64,000 nucleotides of DNA from NCBI GenBank assembly GCA_937927335.1, contig CALBDU010000043.1, positions 45,956 to 109,955 of the forward strand, written 5' to 3'. This DNA comes from an uncultured Clostridium sp. (GTDB lineage Bacteria; Bacillota; Clostridia; Clostridiales; Clostridiaceae). Each line of letters starts with the position of its first letter. Positions within the stretch are counted from its first letter, which is position 1. The notes below the pieces were generated by a model. The model saw nothing but the letters and a program-made list of their open reading frames with translations. It was not told the origin of the DNA and made no database searches. Positions 18,276 through 26,677 of the stretch are shown in pieces. The position numbers and the translations under genes were made by a program.

Positions 18276-18913
18276 TACTTTTCCTCCCTTTTATATGAAC
18301 AATCAACCTTGCCGCAGCCTGTACAGCCATTATGGTAATTACAATTTCCCTGAACTATGCCAGCTACAGCTGTTACTGACTTTCTAGGCAGTAGTATGGA
18401 GCTTTCCGAGGCAGTGAGACCTATTCTCTTTTCTGCATCTAACAGCCTTAAAAAGGTTTTTTGAATAGTTATTGGCAGATCACCATACCCCGGACTAAAA
18501 CGAAAATTTAACCGTCCGTCTGTTATTTCATCTTCTATAAGACTGCAAACCCTGTCACAAACCTCTTCTACATATGCAGTGGCACAGGCATCGAGAATTA
18601 AAGCTCTTGTCATGTCGGTTTTTTCATAGTATCTGATTCTCTGATCTACCTGACCTCCCAGTGTAACTGCCATAAGAACACACCTTTCCGAATTTTCCAG
18701 GTATTTGCTTATGGAGTTCCCGCAAAGCTCAAATGCTCCATGATTCAAGGATACAGATCCTTCCCTGCCTGTAATGTCAAAATATTGATAAACATATTTT
18801 TCCGATGAAATTTTCTTAATTTCTTCCATGGATTGCTGGATTTTATCCTGGGTAATCTGATCGATAAATTGATTTCTATAGCCCAGATACCTTAAAATTT
18901 CTCCCCTATCCAT
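18275..18913 (-). CDS. Free-standing methionine synthase reactivation-domain protein
   Basis: A 212-aa protein matching the AdoMet-dependent reactivation domain of MetH. The diagnostic block is FRFSPGYGDLPITIQKTF (about residues 136-153) followed by RIGLTASESSILLPRKSVTAVAGI. In full-length MetH this domain reduces and remethylates the oxidised cobalamin, so here it should act in trans on the adjacent MetH. The C-terminal tail is rich in Cys and His (CNYHNGCTGCGKVDC), suggesting a metal or Fe-S site not found in the E. coli domain. It overlaps metF by 8 bases and metH by 1 base, in the SAM-riboswitch operon. Confidence 0.88.
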   Translation of the reverse strand: MDRGEILRYLGYRNQFIDQITQDKIQQSMEEIKKISSEKYVYQYFDITGREGSVSLNHGAFELCGNSISKYLENSERCVLMAVTLGGQVDQRIRYYEKTDMTRALILDACATAYVEEVCDRVCSLIEDEITDGRLNFRFSPGYGDLPITIQKTFLRLLDAEKRIGLTASESSILLPRKSVTAVAGIVQGNCNYHNGCTGCGKVDCSYKREEK

Positions 18914-19796
18914 TGCTAACTATCCTATTTTCCGAATTTATTATTGAACCTATATTTTCAGATATTTTTCTTGCAATATATGGATTATTCATGGTGTAAA
19001 GATGAATTCCATTAACTCCGGTGGATATGAGGTCAACTATCTGGTCCATTGCATAAGCTATGCCTGCATCCTTTAGCGCTTGTTCATCGTGCTCATATTT
19101 ATTCATTATCTTTATGAATTTTCCAGGCAGCGATGCCCCACATAAGGAAACCACCCTTTCGATCTGCTTCTTATTTGTAACAGGCATAATACCGGCCTGA
19201 ATTGGTATATTCAAGTTTTTTTGCACAGCCTTATTTAAAAAATTGTAATAATAATTATTATCAAAAAACAATTGGGATATAAGATGCTCCGCACCGGCCT
19301 CCTTTTTTAATTTAAGTATATCTATGCCTTTGCCTATATCCTTGCATTCCACATGACCCTCGGGGTAACAGGCGGCGGAAATTCCAAAGCTGCCCTTTTT
19401 CCTGATAAAGCTTATAAGCTCACTGCCATAATTAAAATCACCCTGTGAGGACTGGTTTAATGGTACATCTCCTCTAAGTGCAAGCACATTTTCAATGCCG
19501 TTGTTTTTCAAATCCTTGAGCACTGAATCAATATCTTCCCTTTTAGAGCTTATACAGGTTAGATGAGCTAAAGGCTCTATACTGTGTTCATTTTTTATAA
19601 AGGCAGACAGTTCACAGGTTCTGTTGCTTATGGAATTACCGCCTGCTCCATAGGTCACGCTTATATAATCAGGTTTCAAGCTGCTTAATTCACTTATGGT
19701 TTTATAAACAGTGTCAATTGGTGAAGTGATTTTTGGCGGAAATATTTCAAAAGAAAATACCACTTTTTTTTCATTGAATAAATCTTTAATGTGCAT
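18906..19796 (-). CDS. metF: Methylenetetrahydrofolate reductase
   Basis: Reduces 5,10-methylene-THF to 5-methyl-THF, the methyl donor for MetH; in acetogens the same enzyme serves the Wood-Ljungdahl methyl branch. The 296-aa TIM barrel has FSFEIFPPK at the N-terminus with the catalytic Glu, ISVTYGAGG, ALRGDVP, ISAACYPEGH, LISQLFFDNNYYYNF and the IQAGIMPVTN block. GAAGGAG precedes the ATG at 19796. No metV-like zinc protein is adjacent. It is the first gene of the metF-reactivase-metH operon under the SAM-I riboswitch, so its main role here is methionine synthesis. Confidence 0.95.
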   Translation of the reverse strand: MHIKDLFNEKKVVFSFEIFPPKITSPIDTVYKTISELSSLKPDYISVTYGAGGNSISNRTCELSAFIKNEHSIEPLAHLTCISSKREDIDSVLKDLKNNGIENVLALRGDVPLNQSSQGDFNYGSELISFIRKKGSFGISAACYPEGHVECKDIGKGIDILKLKKEAGAEHLISQLFFDNNYYYNFLNKAVQKNLNIPIQAGIMPVTNKKQIERVVSLCGASLPGKFIKIMNKYEHDEQALKDAGIAYAMDQIVDLISTGVNGIHLYTMNNPYIARKISENIGSIINSENRIVSNG

Positions 19797-19821
19797 AACT
19801 ACAACTCCTTCAATATAAAAT

Positions 19822-19973
19822 AAAAAAATCCCTTCGATGAAGAGATTACATAAAAATACTGTATTTTCACTTATCTCTCAGCATCGCTGCAGGATTTAGC
19901 ACCATGTATGCAAATGAAACATACTGGTTGCCGGGTTTCATAGGGCCAGTCCCTCCACCACTCTAGATAAGAA
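19822..19973 (-). promoter_or_regulatory. SAM-I riboswitch (S-box) with terminator
   Basis: On the minus strand CTTATC opens the leader, with GTGGTGGAGGGACTGGCCC, ATGAAACCCGGCAACC, GGTGCTAAATCCTGCAG and closing GAGAGATAAG: the conserved SAM-I core. A terminator hairpin (AATCTCTT/AAGGGATT) plus a T-run lies at 19822-19847 before metF. SAM should promote termination. Confidence 0.96.
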
Positions 19974-19993
19974 CGATATTAAATTATTTTTAT

Positions 19994-20022
19994 ATTATAT
20001 ATTAATAATCAGGATATATCAA
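19994..20022 (-). promoter_or_regulatory. SigA promoter of the metF-metH operon
   Basis: On the minus strand TTGATA (20022-20017) and TATAAT (19999-19994) are 17 bases apart. The -35 element lies inside the 3' end of the MFS gene. Confidence 0.75.
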
Positions 20023-21256
20023 CCCTTTTCTTATTCCTGAAAAATATTTTAATAATGAAAAAGGATATTAAAATCAGAATTCCGCTGAGGAAAAATCCCT
20101 GGGAAGGTCCAAGCTTATCGCAAATAATACCAGTAATTAGGCTTCCTAATGGTGCAGAGCCTGCAAATACGAAGGAATAAACGCTCATGACCCTTCCCCG
20201 GTATTCATCCCTTGAATTTAGCTGCAGGGATGAGTTTGCTGTAGTGGTAAACTGAATATTGAATACACCTGTAACTGCCAGCACCGCTGCTGTAATAATA
20301 AAGCTCCTGTTTAAGCCGTTCAGTATAAGCATAGTTGCCAAACCTGCGGCACTTAAGTAGAGAACCTTTCTTTTAAGCCCCTTTCTGCTTCTCACAGTAG
20401 CAAATATAGCTCCTGCAAAGGATCCTATTCCTAGAAAGGACATTAAAACACCATAAGCCTTTTCATTCAGGTTAAGCACCAGCTTTGTAAAGGATGGCAC
20501 CAGTACATTATAATTAAATCCGAAAATGCCAATTATAAGAATAAGTAATATGGTTTCCAGCAAAACCTGTGACCCTGCTACATATTTCAGCCCATCCTTA
20601 ATCTCTTTAACCACATTGGTATTTTTTATATCATTTCTTACATAGGACTGTACCTTTATTTTGTATAAGCCATATAAGACCGCCAGATAACTCAATCCGT
20701 TGATTAAAAAGCACCAGCCTACCCCCATATAGGCCATAACCAGCGCTCCTATACTTGGCCCCAGTATTCTTGCAAGGTTAAAAACCGCAGAATTTAAGGC
20801 TATTGCATTCATAAGATCTTCCTTTCCGGCCATTTCCACAGTAAAGGACTGCCTGGTGGGCATATCAATACAGTTAATACAACCCAGAACAAACCCCATG
20901 ATTAGTATATATTCATACTTCACACTGCCTGTAAAAACCAGTAGTGAAAGCAGCAATGCCAGTATCATGGACAAAAGCTGTGTAAGCAGCAGAAGCTTCT
21001 TTTTTGAAAATTTATCTACTACAACCCCAGCAAAAAGCGAAAAAAAAGTTATAGGTATGAATTGTACCATACCCAAAACTCCTAATTTAAAAGGTGAATT
21101 TGTTAAAGAAAGCACCAGCCAGCTTTGGCCTATGCTCTGCATCCAGGTTCCTATCAAGGATGCACACTGTCCAAGGAAAAAGTATCTGAAATTTTTGTGT
21201 GTAAGTGCATGAAAATGTTTATCTATAACTCTTGATGCTGGTTTCATAAAGTTCAT
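20009..21256 (-). CDS. MFS transporter, MFS_3/EntS-like exporter
   Basis: A 415-aa major facilitator with about 12 predicted membrane segments. The N-terminus NFRYFFLGQCASLIGTWMQSIGQSWLVLSLT and the loop FAGVVVDKFSKKKLLLLTQ (motif A variant) are typical of the MFS_3 exporters that include the enterobactin exporter EntS. The start was placed at ATG 21256, which has GGGGAG at good spacing; an earlier in-frame start ten codons upstream lacks a site. The natural substrate is unknown; no siderophore or resistance genes are adjacent. It is transcribed alone, between the SAM-riboswitch operon and the chemosensory set. Confidence 0.86.
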   Translation of the reverse strand: MNFMKPASRVIDKHFHALTHKNFRYFFLGQCASLIGTWMQSIGQSWLVLSLTNSPFKLGVLGMVQFIPITFFSLFAGVVVDKFSKKKLLLLTQLLSMILALLLSLLVFTGSVKYEYILIMGFVLGCINCIDMPTRQSFTVEMAGKEDLMNAIALNSAVFNLARILGPSIGALVMAYMGVGWCFLINGLSYLAVLYGLYKIKVQSYVRNDIKNTNVVKEIKDGLKYVAGSQVLLETILLILIIGIFGFNYNVLVPSFTKLVLNLNEKAYGVLMSFLGIGSFAGAIFATVRSRKGLKRKVLYLSAAGLATMLILNGLNRSFIITAAVLAVTGVFNIQFTTTANSSLQLNSRDEYRGRVMSVYSFVFAGSAPLGSLITGIICDKLGPSQGFFLSGILILISFFIIKIFFRNKKRVDIS

Positions 21257-21334
21257 AATTTGCTCCCCGACTATAATATTGTACATTAAAATTATAAATT
21301 AATGACAAGGCTATAGCAAGGGAGCTGAATAACT

Positions 21335-22381
21335 TTAAATCTTATTGTTTGCCAGTTTATTCAGTTCCATAGTTAATCCCAGCAATTCTTCCACGCTGGC
21401 ATTAGTCTCCTCAATTGCTGCAGATTGCTGCTCGGTATTTGCCAAAGTTGAATTGGAAATTTCTAAAGTGTTTTTCACTGATGCCTGAATTTCTGATGTA
21501 AGATTCATTATTTTCATTGCTGTTTCCTTTGAGTTTTGTGATAATGTTCTTATTTCACTTGCCACTACGCCAAAGCCTCTGCCTGCTTCTCCAGCTCTGG
21601 CTGCTTCAATTGCAGCATTTAAGCCCAGCATTTTTGTTTCATCAGCAATACTTTTAATGGAATCCAAAATTGTATTAATCTGTTCAGAAATTTTCTGTAC
21701 ATTTAGAATTTCGCTGTTTAATGACTGCTGATTTTCAGTAACTGTTACAGATGTTGATGAAAGCTCCTCCATGGTTGCTGAAATCTGTGAAAAGCTTTCA
21801 GTAAGTTCTCCAGACATAGAGCCAAGTTTATACTGCTGGTAGCCAATCTGCGATAGCGCATTTGCTACAATAAATAAAACCTCAGCTGCTGCCCTTATGT
21901 TTTTTTCTTCAGTTATTTTTACCTTGTTAACTGCATCAACATAACCGTCGGCATCAACCCCTATCTCCTTGGCAGTCTGCCTGTATCTGGACTCCTCCGG
22001 CTTTTTAGTAAGTACCTGGCCTCCAAGGATGGTTCCAATCTGAACCCCTTCAATCATTATAGGTGCAGCGAAGTCAATGAGGCCGGCATGGCAGGTATAT
22101 ATATATGGTCTTCCAGTCCTAACAGCTTCCTCTCCACCCTTTTTGTGAGATTCAGCACAGCGGTTGTCTCCAGCAGTTGTTGAGTGGGTAAATGCTTCAC
22201 AGAAATCAGTGTAGGAGCTTGGCTTTGTAACAGGAGTGCCATTGATATCTACTGTAACACTGGCTATATCCATGCCCTCTGCAAAATTGTCCTGAAATTT
22301 CTGAAGCAAATCAATATTTATAACATCACTAACTTTTATTTTTGATAAATCAATATTTTTTGACTGCACATTATTATTCAT
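21335..22381 (-). CDS. Soluble chemoreceptor with PocR ligand-binding domain
   Basis: A 348-aa receptor with no membrane segment. Residues about 20-165 form a PocR domain (SVTVDINGTPVTKPS, NRCAESHKKG, YIYTCHAGLIDFAAPI, IGTILGGQV). PocR domains are thought to sense small hydrocarbon derivatives such as propanediol, and in anaerobes they recur in regulators of one-carbon methyltransferases. Residues about 190-345 form an MCP signalling hairpin with the tip LGLNAAIEAARAGEAGRGFGVVASEIR, where CheA and CheW dock. There is no HAMP domain. It is the last gene of a CheW-CheA-like-CheW-receptor unit with 11-14-base gaps. The substrate is not known. Confidence 0.9.
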   Translation of the reverse strand: MNNNVQSKNIDLSKIKVSDVINIDLLQKFQDNFAEGMDIASVTVDINGTPVTKPSSYTDFCEAFTHSTTAGDNRCAESHKKGGEEAVRTGRPYIYTCHAGLIDFAAPIMIEGVQIGTILGGQVLTKKPEESRYRQTAKEIGVDADGYVDAVNKVKITEEKNIRAAAEVLFIVANALSQIGYQQYKLGSMSGELTESFSQISATMEELSSTSVTVTENQQSLNSEILNVQKISEQINTILDSIKSIADETKMLGLNAAIEAARAGEAGRGFGVVASEIRTLSQNSKETAMKIMNLTSEIQASVKNTLEISNSTLANTEQQSAAIEETNASVEELLGLTMELNKLANNKI

Positions 22382-22392
22382 ACAAACACCTC

Positions 22393-22782
22393 TTATATAA
22401 TATTTATTTGTTTTTCGGATATAAACGTAATAACCCGTTCATTATAATTAATTATTGAAAAGTCACCAGTTTCCCCTGATACTGTTTCTATGTCACTCTC
22501 TTCAATATTTATGACATCATCAACATCATCCACCATTAAGGCAATAGGCTGGTCATCACTCCTTATGAGAATCAGTTTGTTATTCTCATAAGCTTTGCCT
22601 AAGTTTAACAATGTGCCCATATCTATTGCAGGTACTATATCTCCACGGATATTTATCAGTCCTGCGATATATGCTTTTGCTTTTGGTACATACGTTACAG
22701 GCACTAAATGTTCGATAGCCTCCACCCTGTCTATGGAAATACCAAAGGGTTCATCAGCCAGCTTAAAAGTCAAAACTTCCAT
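22393..22782 (-). CDS. CheW-like adaptor (second)
   Basis: A 129-aa single CheW domain (EVLTFKLADEPFGISIDRVEAIE, AGLINIRGDIVPAIDMGTLLNL, LMVDDVDDVINIEESD). CheW proteins bridge receptors to CheA in cytoplasmic arrays. GGAGGAGG precedes the ATG. It lies between the CheA-like gene and the PocR receptor, so it is probably the coupling protein for that receptor. No cheY, cheB or cheR is in the cluster. Confidence 0.9.
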   Translation of the reverse strand: MEVLTFKLADEPFGISIDRVEAIEHLVPVTYVPKAKAYIAGLINIRGDIVPAIDMGTLLNLGKAYENNKLILIRSDDQPIALMVDDVDDVINIEESDIETVSGETGDFSIINYNERVITFISEKQINII

Positions 22783-22796
22783 TAATAACCTCCTCC

Positions 22797-23801
22797 TTAC
22801 GACAGGTTCCCTAGTAAATACGGAATGTCAAACACCATAGTTACATAACCGTCGCCTAAAACAGCCATACCCTTAAATTCCTTGACCTCCTGTATAGCTT
22901 TAGGCTTTCGTCTAACCACCACATCCGTCTGTTCCAAAAGTGAATTTACCGGCAACACTTTCATTTTATTATTTAATTTTAAAACCACATAATTTGAAAA
23001 ATCATTTTTATTGTCAAATCCAAGGCTTTTACCTATAGGTATTACAGGAATAATGCTGCCCATATAATTTATCAGCTGGATGCCGTTTGACATCCTTCTT
23101 TCAGCAGTATCAATATGCATAACCTTTTCTATGCATTCCATTGGAATAGCGTAGGTCTGATTATTAATCTCAACCAGCTGGGCCTTGATTATAGATGATG
23201 ACAATGGCACTGTTATCAATATTCTCTGATATGTATCCTCGTCATACAGCTCTATTTCTGAATTTATTTCCTTTGCTTCATTAAATAAAAATTTTGCCCA
23301 TTGATCCAATTCAATATCATCCAGATGGGTTAATGATGCATATTCCTTCTTTAAATTTACAATAAAATTTTTAAAATTTTCCGATTTTTTATTAGTTACT
23401 TCTACGATAAGACTTGATGTATCATTTCTGGAGGATAATTTAATTTTTTCATCATTACTTTCCGCTGCTTTCAAGGCATCCTTTATAATGAAGCTTATAA
23501 TATTGAATATGTGTCTTTCATTATAATTGTCGAATTCTGCGTCGGAACCCGATACTTCAACAAATTTAAAGCTTTCACCAAAGGAGCTGCTTAGGCTTTC
23601 ATATACAGCCTTCATACGTTCTGTTTGAATCTTTTTTACAACTTCCTGGATCTTGGATACAGTCTGGACTTCCTGTCCTAATATTTTTTTAACTTCCATC
23701 TCTATTGTCTGGTCCTGTATCTTCTCAATCCTAATTTTATTTACCACCAGCTCTTCAATAAGCTTTAAAAGCTCCTCCATTTTTTCATTATTAATTTCCA
23801 A
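22797..23801 (-). CDS. CheA-like protein without phosphotransfer domain and with degenerate kinase domain
   Basis: A 334-aa protein laid out like CheA domains P3-P4-P5. Residues 1-60 form a helical dimerisation-like segment (EELLKLIEELVVNKIRIEK). Residues 60-195 align in position with the ATPase domain, including a helix like that of the N box and a terminal strand RILITVPLSSS. The His/Asn residues of the N box and the GxGxG motifs of the G boxes are absent. Residues about 200-334 are a good CheW-like P5 domain (AQLVEINNQTYAIPMECIEKVMHID). There is no Hpt domain or phospho-acceptor His. The start is TTG at 23801 with AGAGGTG upstream. It is therefore probably a structural, catalytically dead CheA. 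Confidence 0.75.
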   Translation of the reverse strand: MEINNEKMEELLKLIEELVVNKIRIEKIQDQTIEMEVKKILGQEVQTVSKIQEVVKKIQTERMKAVYESLSSSFGESFKFVEVSGSDAEFDNYNERHIFNIISFIIKDALKAAESNDEKIKLSSRNDTSSLIVEVTNKKSENFKNFIVNLKKEYASLTHLDDIELDQWAKFLFNEAKEINSEIELYDEDTYQRILITVPLSSSIIKAQLVEINNQTYAIPMECIEKVMHIDTAERRMSNGIQLINYMGSIIPVIPIGKSLGFDNKNDFSNYVVLKLNNKMKVLPVNSLLEQTDVVVRRKPKAIQEVKEFKGMAVLGDGYVTMVFDIPYLLGNLS

Positions 23802-23814
23802 CAGGCACTCACCT

Positions 23815-24216
23815 CTAATCGGCTATATTTACAATTTCAGGATTTATTATGCTCACCATATTGTCTCTAAGCTTTATTGTACTGTTAACATACTGGCTTT
23901 TTACCTTTAAAAATGGTACATTATCATTTACCTCTTCAATTTCCCTGACTTCATCAACTATAACTCCAGCTTTTCTTCCATTATGATTTATTACAATCAT
24001 CTGACCCTCTGATGAAACCTCAGCTCCATCCAGATTTAAAAGCTTTTTTAAATTGACAGCTGGAATAATTTCATCGTGATAGCTTATCACTCCTTCAATA
24101 TAATTTTTATTGCCTGGGATTTTAGTGATTAAAGTGAAATTCATAATTTTCTCCACGTCATTCACCTGTACGCCCAGGATTTGACTGTTTATTGAAAACG
24201 TTATGAGATTCGACAT
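23815..24216 (-). CDS. CheW-like adaptor (first)
   Basis: A 133-aa CheW domain (LITFSINSQILGVQVNDVEKIMN, IEGVISYHDEIIPAVNLKKLLNL, AGVIVDEVREIEEV). It is the promoter-proximal gene of the four-gene chemosensory unit, with GAGGGGTG before the ATG. It is divergent from the other CheW of the set, so the two may have different partners: one with the receptor and one with the CheA-like protein. Confidence 0.9.
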   Translation of the reverse strand: MSNLITFSINSQILGVQVNDVEKIMNFTLITKIPGNKNYIEGVISYHDEIIPAVNLKKLLNLDGAEVSSEGQMIVINHNGRKAGVIVDEVREIEEVNDNVPFLKVKSQYVNSTIKLRDNMVSIINPEIVNIAD

Positions 24217-24320
24217 ATTTCACCCCTCTTTGATAAAATATTTTATAGTAGTTTAATTTTCGTACCATTTTATAATTACTTTAGTATATTTTTAAATATA
24301 ATTTTAATTTTAATTAAAAT

Positions 24321-24346
24321 AAAAAAGCCATCCCTATGGACAGCTT
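24321..24346 (-). terminator. Terminator after mscL
   Basis: On the minus strand AGCTGTCC pairs (with G-U pairs) with GGATGGCT, followed by six T residues. Confidence 0.7.
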
Positions 24347-24356
24347 AAACTTTTTA

Positions 24357-24791
24357 TTATTCAAGAGTTGATGTACAGTGAGGACACCTTGTTGCTTCAA
24401 GGGGCACTTCACTTAAACAGTATTTGCATTTCTTTGTTGTAACCGCAACTTCCTCCTGCTTTTTCCTGGTAAACCTGCTTAATTGTTTTAAAACGAAAAA
24501 AATTGAAAATGCTATTATCAAAAAATCAATAATATTATTAATAAAAACACCATAATTTAAAGTGGCTACACCAGCTTTTTTTGCTTCATCAATTGTTTTA
24601 AAGCTGCCGCTGCCTAAAGTTATAAACAGGTTGGAAAAATCCACATTTCCAAGCAGCAAGCCAATAAGCGGCATTATGATATCGCTAACCAGGGATGAAA
24701 CAATCTTTCCAAAGGCTCCACCGATAATTACGCCCACAGCCAGGTCTACTATATTCCCCTTTAATGCAAATTCCTTAAATTCCTTCAGCAT
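24357..24791 (-). CDS. mscL: Large-conductance mechanosensitive channel with C-terminal zinc ribbon
   Basis: A homopentameric channel that opens on membrane tension and releases solutes during hypo-osmotic shock. The N-terminus LKEFKEFALKGNIVDLAVGVIIGGAFGKIVSSLV is the conserved first helix (gate), and a second membrane segment runs over about residues 80-100. The 144-aa form carries an unusual tail with two CxxC pairs (CKYCLSEVP and CPHCTS), a zinc ribbon not found in the E. coli channel. The start at 24791 is chosen because GGGGGGA is seven bases upstream; an ATG two codons earlier is too close to it. It is a single-gene unit between terminators. Confidence 0.93.
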   Translation of the reverse strand: MLKEFKEFALKGNIVDLAVGVIIGGAFGKIVSSLVSDIIMPLIGLLLGNVDFSNLFITLGSGSFKTIDEAKKAGVATLNYGVFINNIIDFLIIAFSIFFVLKQLSRFTRKKQEEVAVTTKKCKYCLSEVPLEATRCPHCTSTLE

Positions 24792-24841
24792 ATACATTCC
24801 CCCCTAATATTTTTTTATATTATAGCATATATCCGCACATA

Positions 24842-24868
24842 AGAAAACGCCTTCAACACGAAGGCGTT
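24842..24868 (-). terminator. Terminator after buk
   Basis: On the minus strand AACGCCTTC and GAAGGCGTT arms flank GTGTT, followed by a T-rich tract. This ends the ior-buk operon. Confidence 0.8.
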
Positions 24869-24872
24869 CCAA

Positions 24873-25934
24873 TTATTCAGTATATTCGTTAGCTTTTTCT
24901 TCACCCTTTAATACTCTAAGAGTACCTAATGCCAGTGCCTCAAGCTCGTTTTCACCAGGCACTATCTTCACAGGAGCAATAAAACCTACGCTCTTTTTGA
25001 TTCTGCTGGTTATAAATTCGGAATAGGCTATTCCTCCGGTAATAATTATTGCATCTACCTGTCCATCCACCACAGTAGCCAGTTCACCTATGCCCTTGGC
25101 AATTTGATATGCCATAGCTTCATATATAAGCTTTGCATATTGGTCGCCGGCCTTGATCATAGCTTCAACCTCCAGCGCGCTGTTGGTTCCAAGATAGGAA
25201 ACAAGACCACCTTTACCTCTCATTTTTTTAGATACAACAGCCTTATCATTTTGATAACACATGTTCATTAAATCCTTGCAAGGAACCCTTCCAGATCTTT
25301 CCGGTGAAAATGGACCCTCGTCATCAGATACTATGTCTATAATCTTTCCATTCCTGATTACACTAATAGATATGCCGCCTCCCAAATGAGCCACAATAAG
25401 GTTCAGGTCCTTAAATTCCCTTCCCATGTCCCTGGCAGTTTTAATGGCAACAGCTCTTGTATTTAATGCATGAACAAAGCTTTTTCTTTCTATATCCTTC
25501 ATGCCTGAAATTCTTGCTATAGGTTCAAACTCGTCAACAGAAACAGAGTCACATATGAACGCAGGTATGTTTAGAGCCTGAGCCATACTGAACGCAATAA
25601 TTGCGCCAAGATTTGATGCATGCTCTACCACTGGCCTGTTTTTCAGACGATCCACCATAAGCTCATTAACCCTATATGCTCCTGCCTTTACAGGAGGAAG
25701 AAGTCCGCCTCTTCCAACTACTGCATTCAGGTCTTTAATATCAATATCCTTTTCCTTAAGTATTTTTAATATTGCCTCATACCTCATTTCATATTGGTCA
25801 GCAACATTTTTATATTTCTCAAGCTCTTCATTTTGATGCTCAATATTGATTTTAAAAAGTTCTTTTTCGTCCTCGTACACCGCTATTTTTGTAGATGTGG
25901 ACCCTGGATTGATTGCAAGAATTTTATAACTCAT
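24873..25934 (-). CDS. buk: Butyrate kinase (acyl kinase)
   Basis: Transfers phosphate from an acyl phosphate to ADP, giving ATP and a short or branched carboxylic acid. The 353-aa acetate/butyrate kinase fold has LAINPGSTSTKIAVYEDE (phosphate 1), VGRGGLLPPV, IVAHLGGGISISVIRNG, and DEGPFSPERSGRVP. GGAGGGG precedes the ATG. It is last in the operon iorA-iorB-membrane protein-buk, so the likely substrates are acyl phosphates made from the acyl-CoA products of the oxidoreductase (for example branched or aromatic acids), not necessarily butyrate. The phosphotransacylase partner is not in the window. Confidence 0.94.
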   Translation of the reverse strand: MSYKILAINPGSTSTKIAVYEDEKELFKINIEHQNEELEKYKNVADQYEMRYEAILKILKEKDIDIKDLNAVVGRGGLLPPVKAGAYRVNELMVDRLKNRPVVEHASNLGAIIAFSMAQALNIPAFICDSVSVDEFEPIARISGMKDIERKSFVHALNTRAVAIKTARDMGREFKDLNLIVAHLGGGISISVIRNGKIIDIVSDDEGPFSPERSGRVPCKDLMNMCYQNDKAVVSKKMRGKGGLVSYLGTNSALEVEAMIKAGDQYAKLIYEAMAYQIAKGIGELATVVDGQVDAIIITGGIAYSEFITSRIKKSVGFIAPVKIVPGENELEALALGTLRVLKGEEKANEYTE

Positions 25935-25945
25935 ATTTTCCCCTC

Positions 25946-26596
25946 CTAATTTTTATTGGGCTTCTTTTTCGCAAAAGCCAGTATTCCGCCTAGTGCCACT
26001 GAAAGAAATGCAGCTGCTATTACTCTGTATTCCGCAGGCAGCAGGAACACAATTGTATGGGCAGGTATCCAGAAAAAAGGAATTGTTTTCAATATAACGA
26101 AGGAATAAAATCCCTTCCAGTCTATTCGGTTTGCTATTTCTCCTATGGTGATATTCTTTTCACCCTCGTACTTCATGTCTAAATAGGTATCGGTAAATCT
26201 ATGGAATGTCATCATGGCAGGGCCGAAACTCAGGTTCATTATAGCACTTACAAAAAATGCCCATATGAACTTAGATCCTTTACCAGGTAAAAGCCCCTGG
26301 TTAGTTGCCGCAGTTACTCCTCCCGAGAATACTCCAAAGGTAAGAACTATGGCCATTCCCAAAACTCCCCATATTAAAGCTCTGTATATCCAGCCTTTTG
26401 GTACAGTCCAACTGGCAGATACAATCCTGATAGCCAGTAATTCCCCCATGGTAGCCAAAATAAAGAATTTAACAAAGCCCGCCAGATATGGATGCTGCGT
26501 TGTAAAGGCAACAAAAACTGCATGGCTTGCCGGTACAATAAGTATTGCTGCAATTATCGCAATACCCAGCGTCCAAAAAATGTCTCCTTTCTTCAA
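25946..26596 (-). CDS. Six-segment membrane protein in the ior-buk operon, Mpv17/PMP22-like
   Basis: A 216-aa integral membrane protein with about six hydrophobic helices (around 6-28, 38-58, 70-95, 107-128, 155-178, 185-207). The C-terminal part WKGFYSFVILKTIPFFWIPAHTIVFLLP resembles the Mpv17/PMP22 family signature; I hold that assignment loosely. It starts with TTG at 26596 behind a strong TAGGAGGGG site. It sits between iorB and buk on the same strand, 11 bases before buk, which suggests a role in movement of the substrate or acid product. No function is established by the sequence. Confidence 0.7.
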   Translation of the reverse strand: MKKGDIFWTLGIAIIAAILIVPASHAVFVAFTTQHPYLAGFVKFFILATMGELLAIRIVSASWTVPKGWIYRALIWGVLGMAIVLTFGVFSGGVTAATNQGLLPGKGSKFIWAFFVSAIMNLSFGPAMMTFHRFTDTYLDMKYEGEKNITIGEIANRIDWKGFYSFVILKTIPFFWIPAHTIVFLLPAEYRVIAAAFLSVALGGILAFAKKKPNKN

Positions 26597-26677
26597 AAAA
26601 ACCCCTCCTAAATAATTTACTTTAGTTAAGCCGCTGATGCGGAATCAATATATATTATAGCATCATTTTGTGAGCTT

